DNA of 64,000 nt from Kutzneria kofuensis (GTDB taxonomy: Bacteria; Actinomycetota; Actinomycetes; Mycobacteriales; Pseudonocardiaceae): assembly GCF_014203355.1 (NCBI RefSeq), contig NZ_JACHIR010000001.1, positions 7,690,038-7,754,037 of the forward strand. Reading direction: 5' to 3'. Position numbers and translations under genes: made by a program. Shown piece by piece: positions 41,549-51,026 of the stretch. Every line of letters starts with the position of its first letter. The stretch's first letter is position 1. Below the pieces are notes generated by a model that searched no databases, was not told where the DNA came from, and saw only the letters and a program-made list of their open reading frames with translations.

Positions 41549-42991
41549 ATGCGACGAAGCATCATGGCCGCGGCGGGGTCCGTGGCACTCAGCATCGCGG
41601 TCGCCGCACCGGCGACCGCGGGTCCGGCGCCGGGCGCGGACAATCTCGGCGATCGGGTCTTCGCCACTCTGGGCAACGGCGGTTACGACGTCGAGCACTA
41701 CGACGTCAGCTTCGACTACCGGCCGGGCACGCCGCTGATGGACTCGGCGGTCCGTATCGACGCGACGGCGACGCAGGCGTTGTCGGCGTTCAGCCTGGAC
41801 TCGACGGTTCGGAAGATCAACTCCGTCGAGGTCGACGGCCGGCCGGCGCAGTTCCGGACGCAGGACAGCAACGAGAAGCTCTACGTCACGCCGGATCGGC
41901 CGCTGGCCAAGGGCAAGCACTTCGACGTGGAGATCTCGTACGTCTCCGACCGCGGCTACGACCCGAAGTCGCCGGCGCCGGCCGATCCGGAGGGCGTGCA
42001 CTGGTTCGAGAAGCCGGACGGGTTCGTCACGTTCGCGCAGCCGGACCGGGCGCACGAGTTCTTCCCCGGCAACGACCATCCGAGCGACAAGGCGCGGATC
42101 ACCACGCACATCACGGTCCCGAACGACGTGCAGGCAGTGTCCAACGGCACGCTCCGCAACAAGAAGACGGTGGGGGACCGCACCACCTACACGTACGGCA
42201 CGCGGGACCCGATCCCCACCGACACCGCGGTGTTCGCCGTCGGCCACTTCACCGAGATCGACAGCTTGGGGCCGAACGGCCTGCCGCTGCGCAGCTACGT
42301 GGCATCGTCCCAGGTGGACGCCAGCAAGGCGTTCGTGGACGACATCCCGAGCCAGGTCGCGTGGGTGGAGAAGCAGCTCGGGCCCTACCCGTTCGAGACC
42401 TACGGCGTGCTCGGCGTCGAGGGTGGCTACTTCGCGGCGATGGAGAACGCCACGCTCGCCACGTTCGACGCCAAGTCCGGCCTGCAGGGGCCGATCGAAC
42501 TCACCGCCACGATGGTGCACGAGCTCGTGCACCAGTGGTTCGGCGACGCCGTCTCCGTCAACCGGTGGAGCGAGGACATGTGGCTCAGTGAGGGCCACGC
42601 CAGCCTCTACAGCTTCCTCTACCAGGGCGACAAGGGTTTCCGGCCGGCCGAGGTCGGTCTGAAGCAGTGGTACGAGCAGGACAACAGCTTCCGTGCCTCC
42701 GACGGGCCGCCCGGACGGCCCAAGGACACGATCAGTGTGCTGGGCACCACCAACAGCGCCGCGCTGATGCTGTACGGGCTGCGCACGATGGTTGGCGCCG
42801 ACACGTTCCAGCGCATCGAGAGGACGTTCTTCGAGAAGTTCCGCAACCGCGCGGCGTCCACTCAGGACTACATCGACGTGACGAACCGCGTGACCGGAAA
42901 GGACTTCACCGGCTACTTCAAGGACTGGCTCTACGGCGACCACACGCCGCCGATGCCCGGCCACCCGGACTGGGTGCCCGGTAAGGCGTGA
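41549..42991 (+). CDS. secreted M1-family metallopeptidase
   Basis: 480 aa. Signal peptide MRRSIMAAAGSVALSIAVAAPATAG. Gluzincin site H324-E-L-V-H328 with the downstream zinc ligand Glu in WLSEGHAS. The substrate-binding GxMEN motif reads AAMEN. Domains: N-terminal beta-sandwich (~40-225) and thermolysin-like catalytic domain (~250-480); the C-terminal helical domain of full M1 enzymes is absent, as in shorter secreted actinobacterial relatives. TAGCGT ends 7 nt before the ATG, so leaderless. A strong hairpin terminator follows. Confidence 0.9.
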   Translation: MRRSIMAAAGSVALSIAVAAPATAGPAPGADNLGDRVFATLGNGGYDVEHYDVSFDYRPGTPLMDSAVRIDATATQALSAFSLDSTVRKINSVEVDGRPAQFRTQDSNEKLYVTPDRPLAKGKHFDVEISYVSDRGYDPKSPAPADPEGVHWFEKPDGFVTFAQPDRAHEFFPGNDHPSDKARITTHITVPNDVQAVSNGTLRNKKTVGDRTTYTYGTRDPIPTDTAVFAVGHFTEIDSLGPNGLPLRSYVASSQVDASKAFVDDIPSQVAWVEKQLGPYPFETYGVLGVEGGYFAAMENATLATFDAKSGLQGPIELTATMVHELVHQWFGDAVSVNRWSEDMWLSEGHASLYSFLYQGDKGFRPAEVGLKQWYEQDNSFRASDGPPGRPKDTISVLGTTNSAALMLYGLRTMVGADTFQRIERTFFEKFRNRAASTQDYIDVTNRVTGKDFTGYFKDWLYGDHTPPMPGHPDWVPGKA

Positions 42992-42998
42992 CCCCGGG

Positions 42999-43029
42999 GG
43001 CGCTGCCGGTCGATGTGACCGGCAGCGCC
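42999..43029. terminator. 13-bp-stem hairpin terminator
   Basis: GGCGCTGCCGGTC-gatgt-GACCGGCAGCGCC followed by TCTTC, between the convergent M1 and M64 peptidase genes. Confidence 0.8.
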
Positions 43030-43040
43030 TCTTCACGTGG

Positions 43041-45299
43041 TCACAGCGTCGAGCACTGCCCGGTCGACCCGCCGCGCACGGTGTTCGGCGCGGCGATGTT
43101 GCCGGGTGCGGGGGTGTTTCCGGCGCAGCTGAGCGTGCCGGAGACCGCGATCCCCGCGACCACCGGCTGCCGCGATCCGGTGTGGTTGCCGGACAACGTC
43201 AGCGCGCCGGTGATGGCGCCGCCGACGATCGTCACGTCCTGCGCGGTGCCGGCGATGGTCGTCGCCCCGTGCACGGTCGTGTCCAGCAGTTCCACCGCGT
43301 TCGCGCTGGTCGCCGCGATGCCACCGGTGATCGTCGAACCCGTGGCGACGAGCGAAGCGCCCGGTTGCACGACGATGGCGCCGCTGACCTGCGCGTGATC
43401 CAGGCACGTGACTCCGGCGCCGATCACCAGCGCGCCCTCGTGCCGGCCGGTGATCGTCGTGGTGCAGGCCGGCGGCGCCGGCAGCAGGTTCACCTGGAAG
43501 CTCTGGGCCGCCGCGGTGTTGCCGGCCGCGTCCGTGGTGCGGTACTCGATGGTGTGCTGGCCGTAGCTCGGTGTCGGATCGTCCCAAGGGGACAGGCGTG
43601 GCTTGCCCAGCTTGCCGTACACGAGATAGTCGATCTCGGTGCCACTCGGCGTGAAGTGCCACGGCTGGCTGGAGTCCGTCGGCCAGCCGAAGTAGTTGAA
43701 CCAGCCGTCGCCGTCCGTGCGGAACTCGCTGACCAGGGACCCGGTCCGGTCGTCGGCGCCGGTCAGCTTCATCGTGAACGGTCCATTGTAGACGTACTCG
43801 TCGGTGCCGTCGGCCTTGCGCACGGTCAGCAGCGAGTCCGACAGCTTGTACGACGTGGACGGATCCGTGGCGTCGACCGTCCAGCTGCGGGTCTTGCCGC
43901 CGGCCGTCGCGGTCAGCGTGTGCGAACCGGTCAGGTGGAGACCCTTGAGGTCGACGTCGTTCGCCGTTGTCGACAACGCCTTGCCGTCGACCGCCCACTT
44001 CACCGGCACCACCTGGTTGGTCGGGTGCGTGGTGTCGGCGAACACGACCTCGTCCGCGCCGACCGGACGGTCCGTCTCCGTGACGTCGGTGAAGTCCACT
44101 GCCGTGTTCGTGGGCGGCGTCTTGACCGCGGTGTCGACGGTCCAGGTGCGGGTGTTCGTCAGCGCGGCCCGGATGGCCGGGTCACGAACGAAGTCCGTCG
44201 GGTCGGTGACCGTCGCCGTCAGCTTGTGCCTGCCGGGCTTGAGATTCTGTTGCCGCAGGTCCAGTTGCTGGCCGTTCGCCGGCAGCTGCTTGCCGTCCAG
44301 GCTCCACGTGATCGTCAGCTGGTGGCTGTTCGGGTGCATCGGCACCACCCACACCACCCGGTCCGCGCCGATCGGCTTCGACGTCGGCGTCGCGTCCTGC
44401 ACGATGCTGGTCTTGGCCGAGATCGACTTGGTCATGTCCTCGCGGCCGACCTGGTCGTAGTAGTAGCCCAGGGTCTTCATGATGGAGTGCGCGCTCGGCC
44501 GCCAGACTCCGGTGCTGCTGTACATGCCCGACTCGTAGCGGCCGATCGTGCCGCCGGACAGGCTCGGCTCGCCCAGCCAGCGCCACCACTTCTTCTGCTG
44601 CTGCGTCATCTGCTGCTCCGTGAGCAGCGTGTGGTGCACCGAATCCGGCTCGCCGCCGGTGTACGCGTCGCCGCGCACACCCCGCGCGTAGTAGTCGTAC
44701 TCGTCCTGCAGGCCGCCCAGCGAATGGCCCAGCTCGTGCGGCGTGATCAGCGACGACATCGCGTTGCCGCCCGAGGCCGTCGCGTACGTGCCGCCGACGC
44801 CGCCGTACGTGGTGCTGTTGGCGATCGCCAGGATCTGGCGGTTGGCCGCCGTCGTGCCCGGCACCAGGTTGGCGTACGTGGTCGCCGCGGTGTCGTCCAT
44901 CTCCAGCGCCCGCTGCACGCCCTGCGGGTCGCAGCCCGACCAGAACGCCATGTGCAGCGGCGTGTTCCGCTGCGGCGAGGTCAGGTCCGGGTCGCAGCTC
45001 ACGCCCGAGTCCGGCGACGGGATCTCCACCGAGTACACGTTGATGTAGTTGCGGTACGACTTGTACGGCTCGATGGTGAACAGCACGTTCATGTGCTTGT
45101 CCACGTCCGCCCGGAACTTCGGCATGTCCGCGGTCGTGTAGCCGTCGCCGAGGATCACCAGGTTGAAGCGCTTCGCCGGGTCGCCCGTCACCCGGATCGG
45201 CACCACCGTCGCCGCCGCGGTGTCCGCGTGCGCCACTATTGGGATCGGCCCCAGGGCCAGCGCCGACGCCATGCCGGCGATAAGGATTCGTCTCAACAC
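43041..45299 (-). CDS. secreted M64 (IgA-peptidase-like) metallopeptidase with beta-helix-like tail
   Basis: 752 aa. GTG 45299 is chosen because TAGCGT lies 7 nt upstream and the product then begins with a signal peptide (LRRILIAGMASALALGPIPIVAHA). The M64 catalytic domain (residues ~30-290) has H188-E-L-G-H192 and a nearby DEYDYY. Next come Ig/FnIII-like modules (~310-620). The last ~130 residues are short Gly/Thr/Val repeats with hydrophobic periodicity (ALVIGAGVTCLD..., AIVVQPGASLVATGSTITGGI..., ALTLSGNHTG), likely a right-handed beta-helix. It probably digests extracellular protein or cell-surface glycoprotein. Confidence 0.88.
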   Translation of the reverse strand: MLRRILIAGMASALALGPIPIVAHADTAAATVVPIRVTGDPAKRFNLVILGDGYTTADMPKFRADVDKHMNVLFTIEPYKSYRNYINVYSVEIPSPDSGVSCDPDLTSPQRNTPLHMAFWSGCDPQGVQRALEMDDTAATTYANLVPGTTAANRQILAIANSTTYGGVGGTYATASGGNAMSSLITPHELGHSLGGLQDEYDYYARGVRGDAYTGGEPDSVHHTLLTEQQMTQQQKKWWRWLGEPSLSGGTIGRYESGMYSSTGVWRPSAHSIMKTLGYYYDQVGREDMTKSISAKTSIVQDATPTSKPIGADRVVWVVPMHPNSHQLTITWSLDGKQLPANGQQLDLRQQNLKPGRHKLTATVTDPTDFVRDPAIRAALTNTRTWTVDTAVKTPPTNTAVDFTDVTETDRPVGADEVVFADTTHPTNQVVPVKWAVDGKALSTTANDVDLKGLHLTGSHTLTATAGGKTRSWTVDATDPSTSYKLSDSLLTVRKADGTDEYVYNGPFTMKLTGADDRTGSLVSEFRTDGDGWFNYFGWPTDSSQPWHFTPSGTEIDYLVYGKLGKPRLSPWDDPTPSYGQHTIEYRTTDAAGNTAAAQSFQVNLLPAPPACTTTITGRHEGALVIGAGVTCLDHAQVSGAIVVQPGASLVATGSTITGGIAATSANAVELLDTTVHGATTIAGTAQDVTIVGGAITGALTLSGNHTGSRQPVVAGIAVSGTLSCAGNTPAPGNIAAPNTVRGGSTGQCSTL

Positions 45300-45386
45300 C
45301 CGGCCGACGCTAGGAACCGGGCGATCCGCCCACAAGGGTCCGATGGTCGCCTTGTTTCAACGGATTTCCCGCTAGTGTCGGTTGCC

Positions 45387-47102
45387 GTGCTGACTGCCGA
45401 GATGGTCGTGGACGCGCTCGACGTGGCCGATCCCGTGGTGTCGCCGGACGGGAACTGGGTGGCGTACGAGTTGCGGCCGGTGGGCGAGGTGTGGCTGGCC
45501 GGTGCATCGACGGCACGGCGGTTGGCTGCCGGCTCGAAACCACGCTGGGCAGCGGATTCGCGGTCGCTCTACGTCCTTGTCGACGGCACTGCGGTGCACC
45601 GGGTGGAGTTGGCCGGCACGTCCGCTGTGATGGTCACGTGGGAGCCCGGTATCGACGACCACCTTCCGTTGGCCGACGGCGTCGCCTTCATCGCCCCCGA
45701 CTCCGTGCCCGACGGCATCCAGGTTCGCGGCACCGTGCGGCCTTCGCGGCTGCGGGTGGCCGACTCCGACGGGATTCGTGTCCTGTACGGGGATCGGCAC
45801 GTCAGCGAGGTCGCGCAGCAGCCCGGCGGCGGGCTGCTCGCCGTGCTCACCTGGTCCAGCAACGAGATCGACCCGGGTCTGCTCGAACCGGAGCTGCACG
45901 TCGTGTCGTTGGACGGCGCGGTGCGTGACCTCGGGCCGGCCGTGGTCGGGGCGCATTCGCCGGTGTGGCGGCGGGCCGGCGACTGGCGGATCGCCTATCT
46001 CGCTCTGACGCCGCCCAGCCTGCAGTCCGGCGTCGCCGTGTACGACGTCGTCGACGGCAACCTCACGGCCGGGATGCCGGCGTGCCCGTTCGAACTCGTA
46101 CAGGCCGAGGACGGCGACCCGCTCATGGTTGTCGCCGAGGGGCTCGACACGTCCCTGCACCGGCTCTCCGCCGGGCTCGTCTTCCGGCACACCGGCCTGG
46201 TCAAGCAGGTCAGTGTTGGTGGCGATTCGCTCGCGGCGATCGTCAGCACCGCGTACGAGCCGCAGAACCTGCACTTCAACGGGGTTCGGGTCACCGACAC
46301 CCGGCCCTGGGCCCGTGACATCACGTGGGGGACGCAATCCCGGCTGTCGTACCAGGCCTCGGACGGTCTCGAACTCGACGGACTGCTCGTCGTGCCGGCC
46401 GGCACCGGGCCGTTTCCGCTGATCACGATCGTGCACGGCGGCCCGTACGACCGGTACTCCGACCAGTTCGCGCTGCAGTGGGCCCCTTCCGGGCAGTGGC
46501 TCGCACTCGCCGGCTACGCCGTGTTCCTGCCCAATCCGCGCGGCAGCCAGGGTCGTGGGCACGCGTTCGCCGAAGCCGTCAGCGGCGCCGTCGGGCAGGA
46601 GGAGTGGACCGACATCCTCACCGGCATCGACCTGCTCATCGCCGACGGCGTCGCCGATCCTCACCGGCTCGGCATCGCCGGCTGGAGCCACGGCGGCTTC
46701 ATGACCGCGTGGGCCATCGGGCACACCGACCGCTTCGCCGCCGCCGTGATGGGCGCCGGCGTCACCGACTGGGGCATGCTCGCCGGCAGCGGCGAATGGG
46801 GCCGGTTCGAGGCCGCCCTCGGCGGCAGCACCGGTTGGGAAGGTGTCGGTCCGCATCCGCACGACCGGCTCAGCCCCATCTCCTACGCCTCCGCCGTGCG
46901 GACCCCCGTGCTCATCGTGCACGGCGCCGAGGACACCAACGTTCCCCTCGCCCAGGCCGAGTACTTTCACCGGGCGCTGCGCCACTACGGCGCCGAGCAC
47001 GAATTCGTCGTCTATCCCCGTGAGGGCCATTCGTTCCGGGGTCGGGACCACCGTCTCGACCTGCTCAACCGCACCCGCGCCTGGTTCGACCGCTGGCTCT
47101 AG
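45387..47102 (+). CDS. S9-family (prolyl-oligopeptidase-type) serine peptidase, cytoplasmic
   Basis: 571 aa, GTG start at 45387, 8 nt after TAGTGT (45373-45378), probably leaderless. Residues ~1-300 form a seven-bladed beta-propeller-like domain beginning VVSPDGNWVAYELRP. The C-terminal alpha/beta-hydrolase carries Ser434 (GWSHGGF), Asp516 (GAEDTNV) and His548 (REGHSF). No signal peptide. Likely an acylaminoacyl or dipeptidyl peptidase acting on short peptides inside the cell. It diverges from the secreted M64 gene. Confidence 0.92.
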   Translation: MLTAEMVVDALDVADPVVSPDGNWVAYELRPVGEVWLAGASTARRLAAGSKPRWAADSRSLYVLVDGTAVHRVELAGTSAVMVTWEPGIDDHLPLADGVAFIAPDSVPDGIQVRGTVRPSRLRVADSDGIRVLYGDRHVSEVAQQPGGGLLAVLTWSSNEIDPGLLEPELHVVSLDGAVRDLGPAVVGAHSPVWRRAGDWRIAYLALTPPSLQSGVAVYDVVDGNLTAGMPACPFELVQAEDGDPLMVVAEGLDTSLHRLSAGLVFRHTGLVKQVSVGGDSLAAIVSTAYEPQNLHFNGVRVTDTRPWARDITWGTQSRLSYQASDGLELDGLLVVPAGTGPFPLITIVHGGPYDRYSDQFALQWAPSGQWLALAGYAVFLPNPRGSQGRGHAFAEAVSGAVGQEEWTDILTGIDLLIADGVADPHRLGIAGWSHGGFMTAWAIGHTDRFAAAVMGAGVTDWGMLAGSGEWGRFEAALGGSTGWEGVGPHPHDRLSPISYASAVRTPVLIVHGAEDTNVPLAQAEYFHRALRHYGAEHEFVVYPREGHSFRGRDHRLDLLNRTRAWFDRWL

Positions 47103-47108
47103 GAGCGG

Positions 47109-47759
47109 TCACGTGACTTTGTGCGCGAGGAGCTGAACTTCCTGGAACTGCCGCTTGTCGGTGGGCGTCGGCTCGACCACCGTGCGCGCTGTCTCCGTCA
47201 ATCCATGATCGCGGAGGAGAGCGGCGAGGTGGTCGGGGGACCACCGGTAGGCCGTCGCCACCGTGTGGTCGTAGGACTGCGTCTCGTGCTGGGGGCCGTC
47301 GGTGGCGGGGAAGTCGATCAACAAGTGCCCGCCGGGAGCCAGTACCCGGGCTATCTCGGCCACGATGGCGGGCAGCTCCCGCGGTGGGGTGTGGATGACC
47401 GACCACCGCGCGAGCACGCCGCCGAGTGCGCCGTCCTCGATGTCGAGGTCGGCCATCGAGCCGACCTCGAACCGCAGTGCGGGGTTGGCTTCGCGAGCGA
47501 GTTCGATCATCGCGGGGGAGACGTCGACGCCGAACGCCTTCAGCCCCAGCCCATGGAGGTGAGCCGTGATGTGGCCCGGTCCGCAGCCGAGGTCCGCGAC
47601 CTCGTCGTTGCCGTTCGTCCGCACCAACTCCGCGAAGGCGCTCAGGAGCGCACGCTCCAGGGGGCGGTCGCGCAAGGTGTCGTGGAAGAGCTCCGCGTAT
47701 GTGGTCGCGACGGCGTCGTACGCCTCGCTGGTGGCGTGCACGGTGTCGAGTTCGGTCAC
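47109..47759 (-). CDS. class I SAM-dependent methyltransferase
   Basis: 216 aa from GTG 47759, 6 nt after a TACGGT box. SAM motif I is VADLGCGPGHITAHL (~54-68); motifs II-III are GSMADLDIEDGALGGVLARWSVIHTPP and IARVLAPGGHLLIDF. A generic ubiE/Methyltransf_25-type enzyme; nothing in the neighbourhood identifies the acceptor. Converges with the S9 peptidase with only 6 bp between stops. Confidence 0.85.
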   Translation of the reverse strand: MTELDTVHATSEAYDAVATTYAELFHDTLRDRPLERALLSAFAELVRTNGNDEVADLGCGPGHITAHLHGLGLKAFGVDVSPAMIELAREANPALRFEVGSMADLDIEDGALGGVLARWSVIHTPPRELPAIVAEIARVLAPGGHLLIDFPATDGPQHETQSYDHTVATAYRWSPDHLAALLRDHGLTETARTVVEPTPTDKRQFQEVQLLAHKVT

Positions 47760-47850
47760 TCGGGGACCGTATCGGGCGACAGGAAACGCGTTTCGGGAAC
47801 GCCTGACCACAGCAGGGTCGCCGGCGCGAATCCGGTGAATAATCCGGGCC

Positions 47851-48189
47851 ATGGGCTACGACCTCGATCTGGCCGACCGGATCCGGGAGCTGGTCGGCAC
47901 CGAACGGAACGTCGTCGAGCAGGCGATGTTCGGCGGCCTGGCGTTCCTGGTCAACGGGAACATGTCGGTGGCGGTGAGCCGGCAGGGCGGGCTGCTGGTG
48001 CGGGTGGACCCGGCGGAGGTGGAGCCGCTGATCAGCGACAAGGTGGCGCCGGCGGTGATGGGCGGCCGGGAGATGCGCGGCTGGCTGAGGGTGCACGAAG
48101 AGGTGGTGGAGAGCGACGACGGCCTGGCGGAGTGGGTGCGAAGGGGCGTCGGCTACGCCAGGTCACTGCCGGCGAAGAAGGGCCGCTGA
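47851..48189 (+). CDS. TfoX N-terminal domain protein
   Basis: 112 aa, a single TfoX_N domain: VEQAMFGGLAFLVNGNMSVAVSRQGGLLVRVD and a C-terminal EEVVESDDGLAEWVRRGVGYARSLPAKKGR. In proteobacteria TfoX regulates competence; stand-alone N-domain proteins in actinobacteria are uncharacterised. The last 27 bp overlap the convergent SDR gene. Confidence 0.85.
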   Translation: MGYDLDLADRIRELVGTERNVVEQAMFGGLAFLVNGNMSVAVSRQGGLLVRVDPAEVEPLISDKVAPAVMGGREMRGWLRVHEEVVESDDGLAEWVRRGVGYARSLPAKKGR

Positions 48190-49032
48190 CGGGTCGACGC
48201 CGGTGAGCTCGACGCTCCGCTCCCACACGGCGGCGGCGAGGGCGGTGTCGGCGAGGATGCCGCGAACGGGTTCGAGCCGGGGAACGCCGCGGAGGCCGAA
48301 CAGCCGAGGGCCCCAGAGCTGACCGCTGCGTACCGACGGGTCCAGCACGCAGCGCACGGCGGGCCAGGCACCGGAATCCTTGCCTTGCAACAGAAGACGT
48401 TGTGGATGTAGTCCGGCGGCCCGGGTGTGCACTGGCGGCCGGGACGGCGTGAGGGAGTCGAGCGCGCCGCCGGGATGGTTGACGACGCTGACAACGCCGC
48501 CACGCCGGGCCAGTTCGAAGCCGAACAGCATCTGCGCCAGCTTGGACCGCGCGTACGCCCGCTTGCCGTCGTGCTCGTGAGCCGAGAACTCCGCCGACTT
48601 GGCGACGAAACTGCCGGTGGTCACGACGCGTGAGGCGGGAGACAGGTGGGGCGCGAGCCACGCGGTCAGTGCGAAGTGCCCCAGGTGGTTGACGGCGAAG
48701 GCCCGCTCCTCCGGATCGGACCCCTCGACCAGCACGCCGGCGTTGAGCACGACGGCGTCGAGGGGCACGGCCAGCCGGTCGGCGGACGCCCGCAGCGACG
48801 CCAGGTCGGCCAGATCCAGCGGCAGAAACCGCAGGGACGCCTCGGGATGGCGTGACCGGATCGCGGTCATGGCCGCCTCGGCCCGCGCGGCGTCGCGGCA
48901 ACCGAGCACGACGGTCGCGCCGGCGCCGGCGAGCTGCTCGGCGACGAAGTAGCCGATGCCCGCATTGCCGCCGGTGACCAGCACGGTCCGGCCGTCGGCG
49001 CGCGGCGGATGGTGCACGTCCCAAGAAGTCAT
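48163..49032 (-). CDS. short-chain dehydrogenase/reductase
   Basis: 289 aa. TGGNAGIG (~20-27) and LNAG (~94) are intact. The catalytic Ser/Tyr region reads VTTGSFVAKSAEF and AYARSKLAQ (YxxxK). Relative to the retinol-dehydrogenase-like family the stretch around residues 200-225 is unusually Arg/Leu-rich. ATG 49032 follows the -10 by 6 nt (leaderless). A TetR diverges, with an operator inside this promoter, so induction by the substrate is likely. Confidence 0.82.
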   Translation of the reverse strand: MTSWDVHHPPRADGRTVLVTGGNAGIGYFVAEQLAGAGATVVLGCRDAARAEAAMTAIRSRHPEASLRFLPLDLADLASLRASADRLAVPLDAVVLNAGVLVEGSDPEERAFAVNHLGHFALTAWLAPHLSPASRVVTTGSFVAKSAEFSAHEHDGKRAYARSKLAQMLFGFELARRGGVVSVVNHPGGALDSLTPSRPPVHTRAAGLHPQRLLLQGKDSGAWPAVRCVLDPSVRSGQLWGPRLFGLRGVPRLEPVRGILADTALAAAVWERSVELTGVDPSAALLRRQ

Positions 49033-49038
49033 AGCCAC

Positions 49039-49068
49039 ACCGTAATCGGAGTCATTCCGAGTTTGCAA
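49039..49068 (-). promoter_or_regulatory. SDR promoter overlapped by a TetR-type operator
   Basis: Minus strand: TTGCAA (49068-49063), 18-nt spacer, TACGGT (49044-49039), ATG 6 nt later. TCGGA-N5-TCCGA (49046-49060) lies in the spacer. The divergent TetR at 49097 is the expected repressor. Confidence 0.6.
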
Positions 49069-49096
49069 TCGCTTCGAGCACGGGTACGGTGGCGGC

Positions 49097-49666
49097 ATGA
49101 CGGAAGGGCGGCGCGAGCGCAAGAAGGCGGCCACCCGGCGGGCGCTGTCGGACGCGGCCCGGCGGCTCTTCCTCGAACGGGGCTTCGACAAGGTCACGGT
49201 CGCGGAGATCGCGGAGACGGCCGACACGGCGGTGTCGACCCTGTTCGTGCACTTCCCCGCGGGCAAGGAGGCCCTGATCCTCGGTGACGGCGCGGAACGC
49301 GAACGGGCGCTGACCGCGGCGGTCCAGGAGCGCGGGGCGAAGTCCGTCCTCGACGCACTGCGGGACTTCCTCGCCACCCGCGGCCCCTTCGAGGCCGATC
49401 CCGACCCGGAGACCCGTCGCATCGCCGAACTGGTCGCCACGACGCCGGCCCTGCGTGCCTACGCCCGGGCCATGTGGACGAACAACGAGGAGTCGCTGGC
49501 CGAGGTCATCGCGGCGGAAACCGGCCGCGACGCCGACGACCTGTCGCTGCGCCTGCTCGCCCGGTACGTGCTGGAGATCCCGGACCTGGCCGGCACCGCG
49601 CCGAACGCCCCCGCCGCGCTGGACGTCGCGTTCGAGCACCTCAAGCGCGGCTGGCCGGACCTCTGA
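49097..49666 (+). CDS. TetR-family regulator
   Basis: 189 aa. TetR_N at residues ~5-50 (RRERKKAATRRALSDAARRLFLERGFDKVTVAEIAETADTAVSTLFVHFPAGKEAL). It lies between a divergent SDR and a codirectional FAD monooxygenase whose ATG follows this stop by one base, so it likely controls both enzymes and is translated together with the monooxygenase. Confidence 0.9.
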   Translation: MTEGRRERKKAATRRALSDAARRLFLERGFDKVTVAEIAETADTAVSTLFVHFPAGKEALILGDGAERERALTAAVQERGAKSVLDALRDFLATRGPFEADPDPETRRIAELVATTPALRAYARAMWTNNEESLAEVIAAETGRDADDLSLRLLARYVLEIPDLAGTAPNAPAALDVAFEHLKRGWPDL

Positions 49667-49667
49667 C

Positions 49668-50981
49668 ATGGCGCCGGTCGTCGTGGTGGGGGCGGGGCCG
49701 ACGGGCCTGACCGCCGCGGCGCTGCTGGCCCGGCACGGCGTCGACTGCCTGGTGCTGGAACGCCGAACCCGGCCGCATCCGCAGCCGAGGGCCGTGCACC
49801 TCGACGACGAGGCGTACGCGATCTTGGCGAGCGTCGGCGTCGACCTCGGGGCGATTTCCCGGCCGGGCCAGGGATTGCGGCTGCTCGACGCGGGCATGCG
49901 CGTTCTGGCGGAGTTTCGCCGCGACGCGGCGGCCGGCCGGCACGGCTACCCCGAGGCGAACATGTTCGACCAACCCGATCTGGAACGGATTCTCCGCCGG
50001 AAGGTCACCGTTCTCGACGGCGCGGAGGTCACGGAGATCATCCAGCACGGTGATCACGTCCGCGTGAACGGTGAGCGGGCGGACTACGTGCTCGGCTGCG
50101 ACGGGGCGAACAGCTTCGTGCGTAACGCGATCGGCGCGCGGATGCGGGATCTCGGCTTCGCGCAACGGTGGCTGGTGGTGGACATCGACACCGATGCGGA
50201 CCTGGGGCAATGGGAAGGCGTGCACCAGGTCTGCGACACCCGGCGCGCGGCGACGTACATGCGGGTCGGAAAGTCCCGCTACCGCTGGGAGTTCCGGCTC
50301 CGTGACGGTGAAACCGCCGCTGACTACCAGGATCTGAGCCGGCTGCGGCCACTGATCGCGCCGTGGGCGCGGGTCGAGGACCTGGAGCTGCGCCGGGTCG
50401 CGGAATACACCTTCCGCGCCCAGATCGCCGACAAATGGCGTCACGACCGGGTTTTCCTGCTCGGCGACGCCGCCCACCTGACGCCGCCGTTCATCGGCCA
50501 GGGCCTCGGCGCCGGCCTGCGGGACGCGGCGAACCTCGCGTGGAAGCTCGCCGCCGTCCGCGATGGCGAGTTGCCCGCCTCGGTGCTCGACACGTATCAG
50601 GCCGAACGGTTGCCGCACGTCCGAACGATGATCCGCCTGGCCAAGCTGCTCGGCGCGGCGATGACCGAGGGCGGTGAGTTCGGCAACCTGCTCCGCCGTG
50701 TCGTCATGCCGCGCCTGCATCTGGTGCCAGGACTGAAGAATCGCGTGCTCAGCAGCGAAACCCCCGCGCTGCGCCGGTCCGAACTCGTGCGGCGGCCCCG
50801 ATTCCGCCGCAGCCTGGCCGGCTCACTGTGTCCCGGCCTGATGCCCGACCGGATGACCGTCGTGACGGCCGAGACGCACCCGGAGCTCGCCGACTGGCTG
50901 CGGCACGGGCACGCACGCGCGGCGCTCATCCGTCCCGACGGTGTGGTGCTTGAGGCGACACCCTCCGGGCCGCCGCGCTGA
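49668..50981 (+). CDS. FAD-dependent aromatic monooxygenase (MhpA/PheA-like)
   Basis: 437 aa. Group A flavoprotein monooxygenase with VVVGAGPTGLTAAALL (residues 4-19), the DG motif GCDGANSFVRNAIG (~142-155) and the GD motif LLGDAAHLTPPFIGQGLGAGLRDAANLAWKL (~263-293). The general layout is that of 3-(3-hydroxyphenyl)propionate hydroxylase, shorter by about 100 residues than the E. coli enzyme (C-terminal domain abbreviated). Ring hydroxylation of a phenolic compound is likely. Translationally coupled to tetR (1-bp gap). Its stop lies within the first of two palindromes that precede the small HTH gene. Confidence 0.85.
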   Translation: MAPVVVVGAGPTGLTAAALLARHGVDCLVLERRTRPHPQPRAVHLDDEAYAILASVGVDLGAISRPGQGLRLLDAGMRVLAEFRRDAAAGRHGYPEANMFDQPDLERILRRKVTVLDGAEVTEIIQHGDHVRVNGERADYVLGCDGANSFVRNAIGARMRDLGFAQRWLVVDIDTDADLGQWEGVHQVCDTRRAATYMRVGKSRYRWEFRLRDGETAADYQDLSRLRPLIAPWARVEDLELRRVAEYTFRAQIADKWRHDRVFLLGDAAHLTPPFIGQGLGAGLRDAANLAWKLAAVRDGELPASVLDTYQAERLPHVRTMIRLAKLLGAAMTEGGEFGNLLRRVVMPRLHLVPGLKNRVLSSETPALRRSELVRRPRFRRSLAGSLCPGLMPDRMTVVTAETHPELADWLRHGHARAALIRPDGVVLEATPSGPPR

Positions 50982-51016
50982 CAACGGGGGGTTGACATGA
51001 CAACCCGGGGTTGTCA
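50979..51016. promoter_or_regulatory. two abutting 19-nt operators before the small HTH gene
   Basis: TGACAAC-N5-GTTGACA (50979-50997) is immediately followed by TGACAACCC-G-GGGTTGTCA (50998-51016). The same half-site TGACAAC/GTTGTCA occurs in both, one imperfect. The second site ends 10 nt before the ATG of the 70-aa HTH gene. TTGACA at 50992-50997 may be its -35, implying autoregulation. Confidence 0.65.
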
Positions 51017-51026
51017 CCATGGTCTC

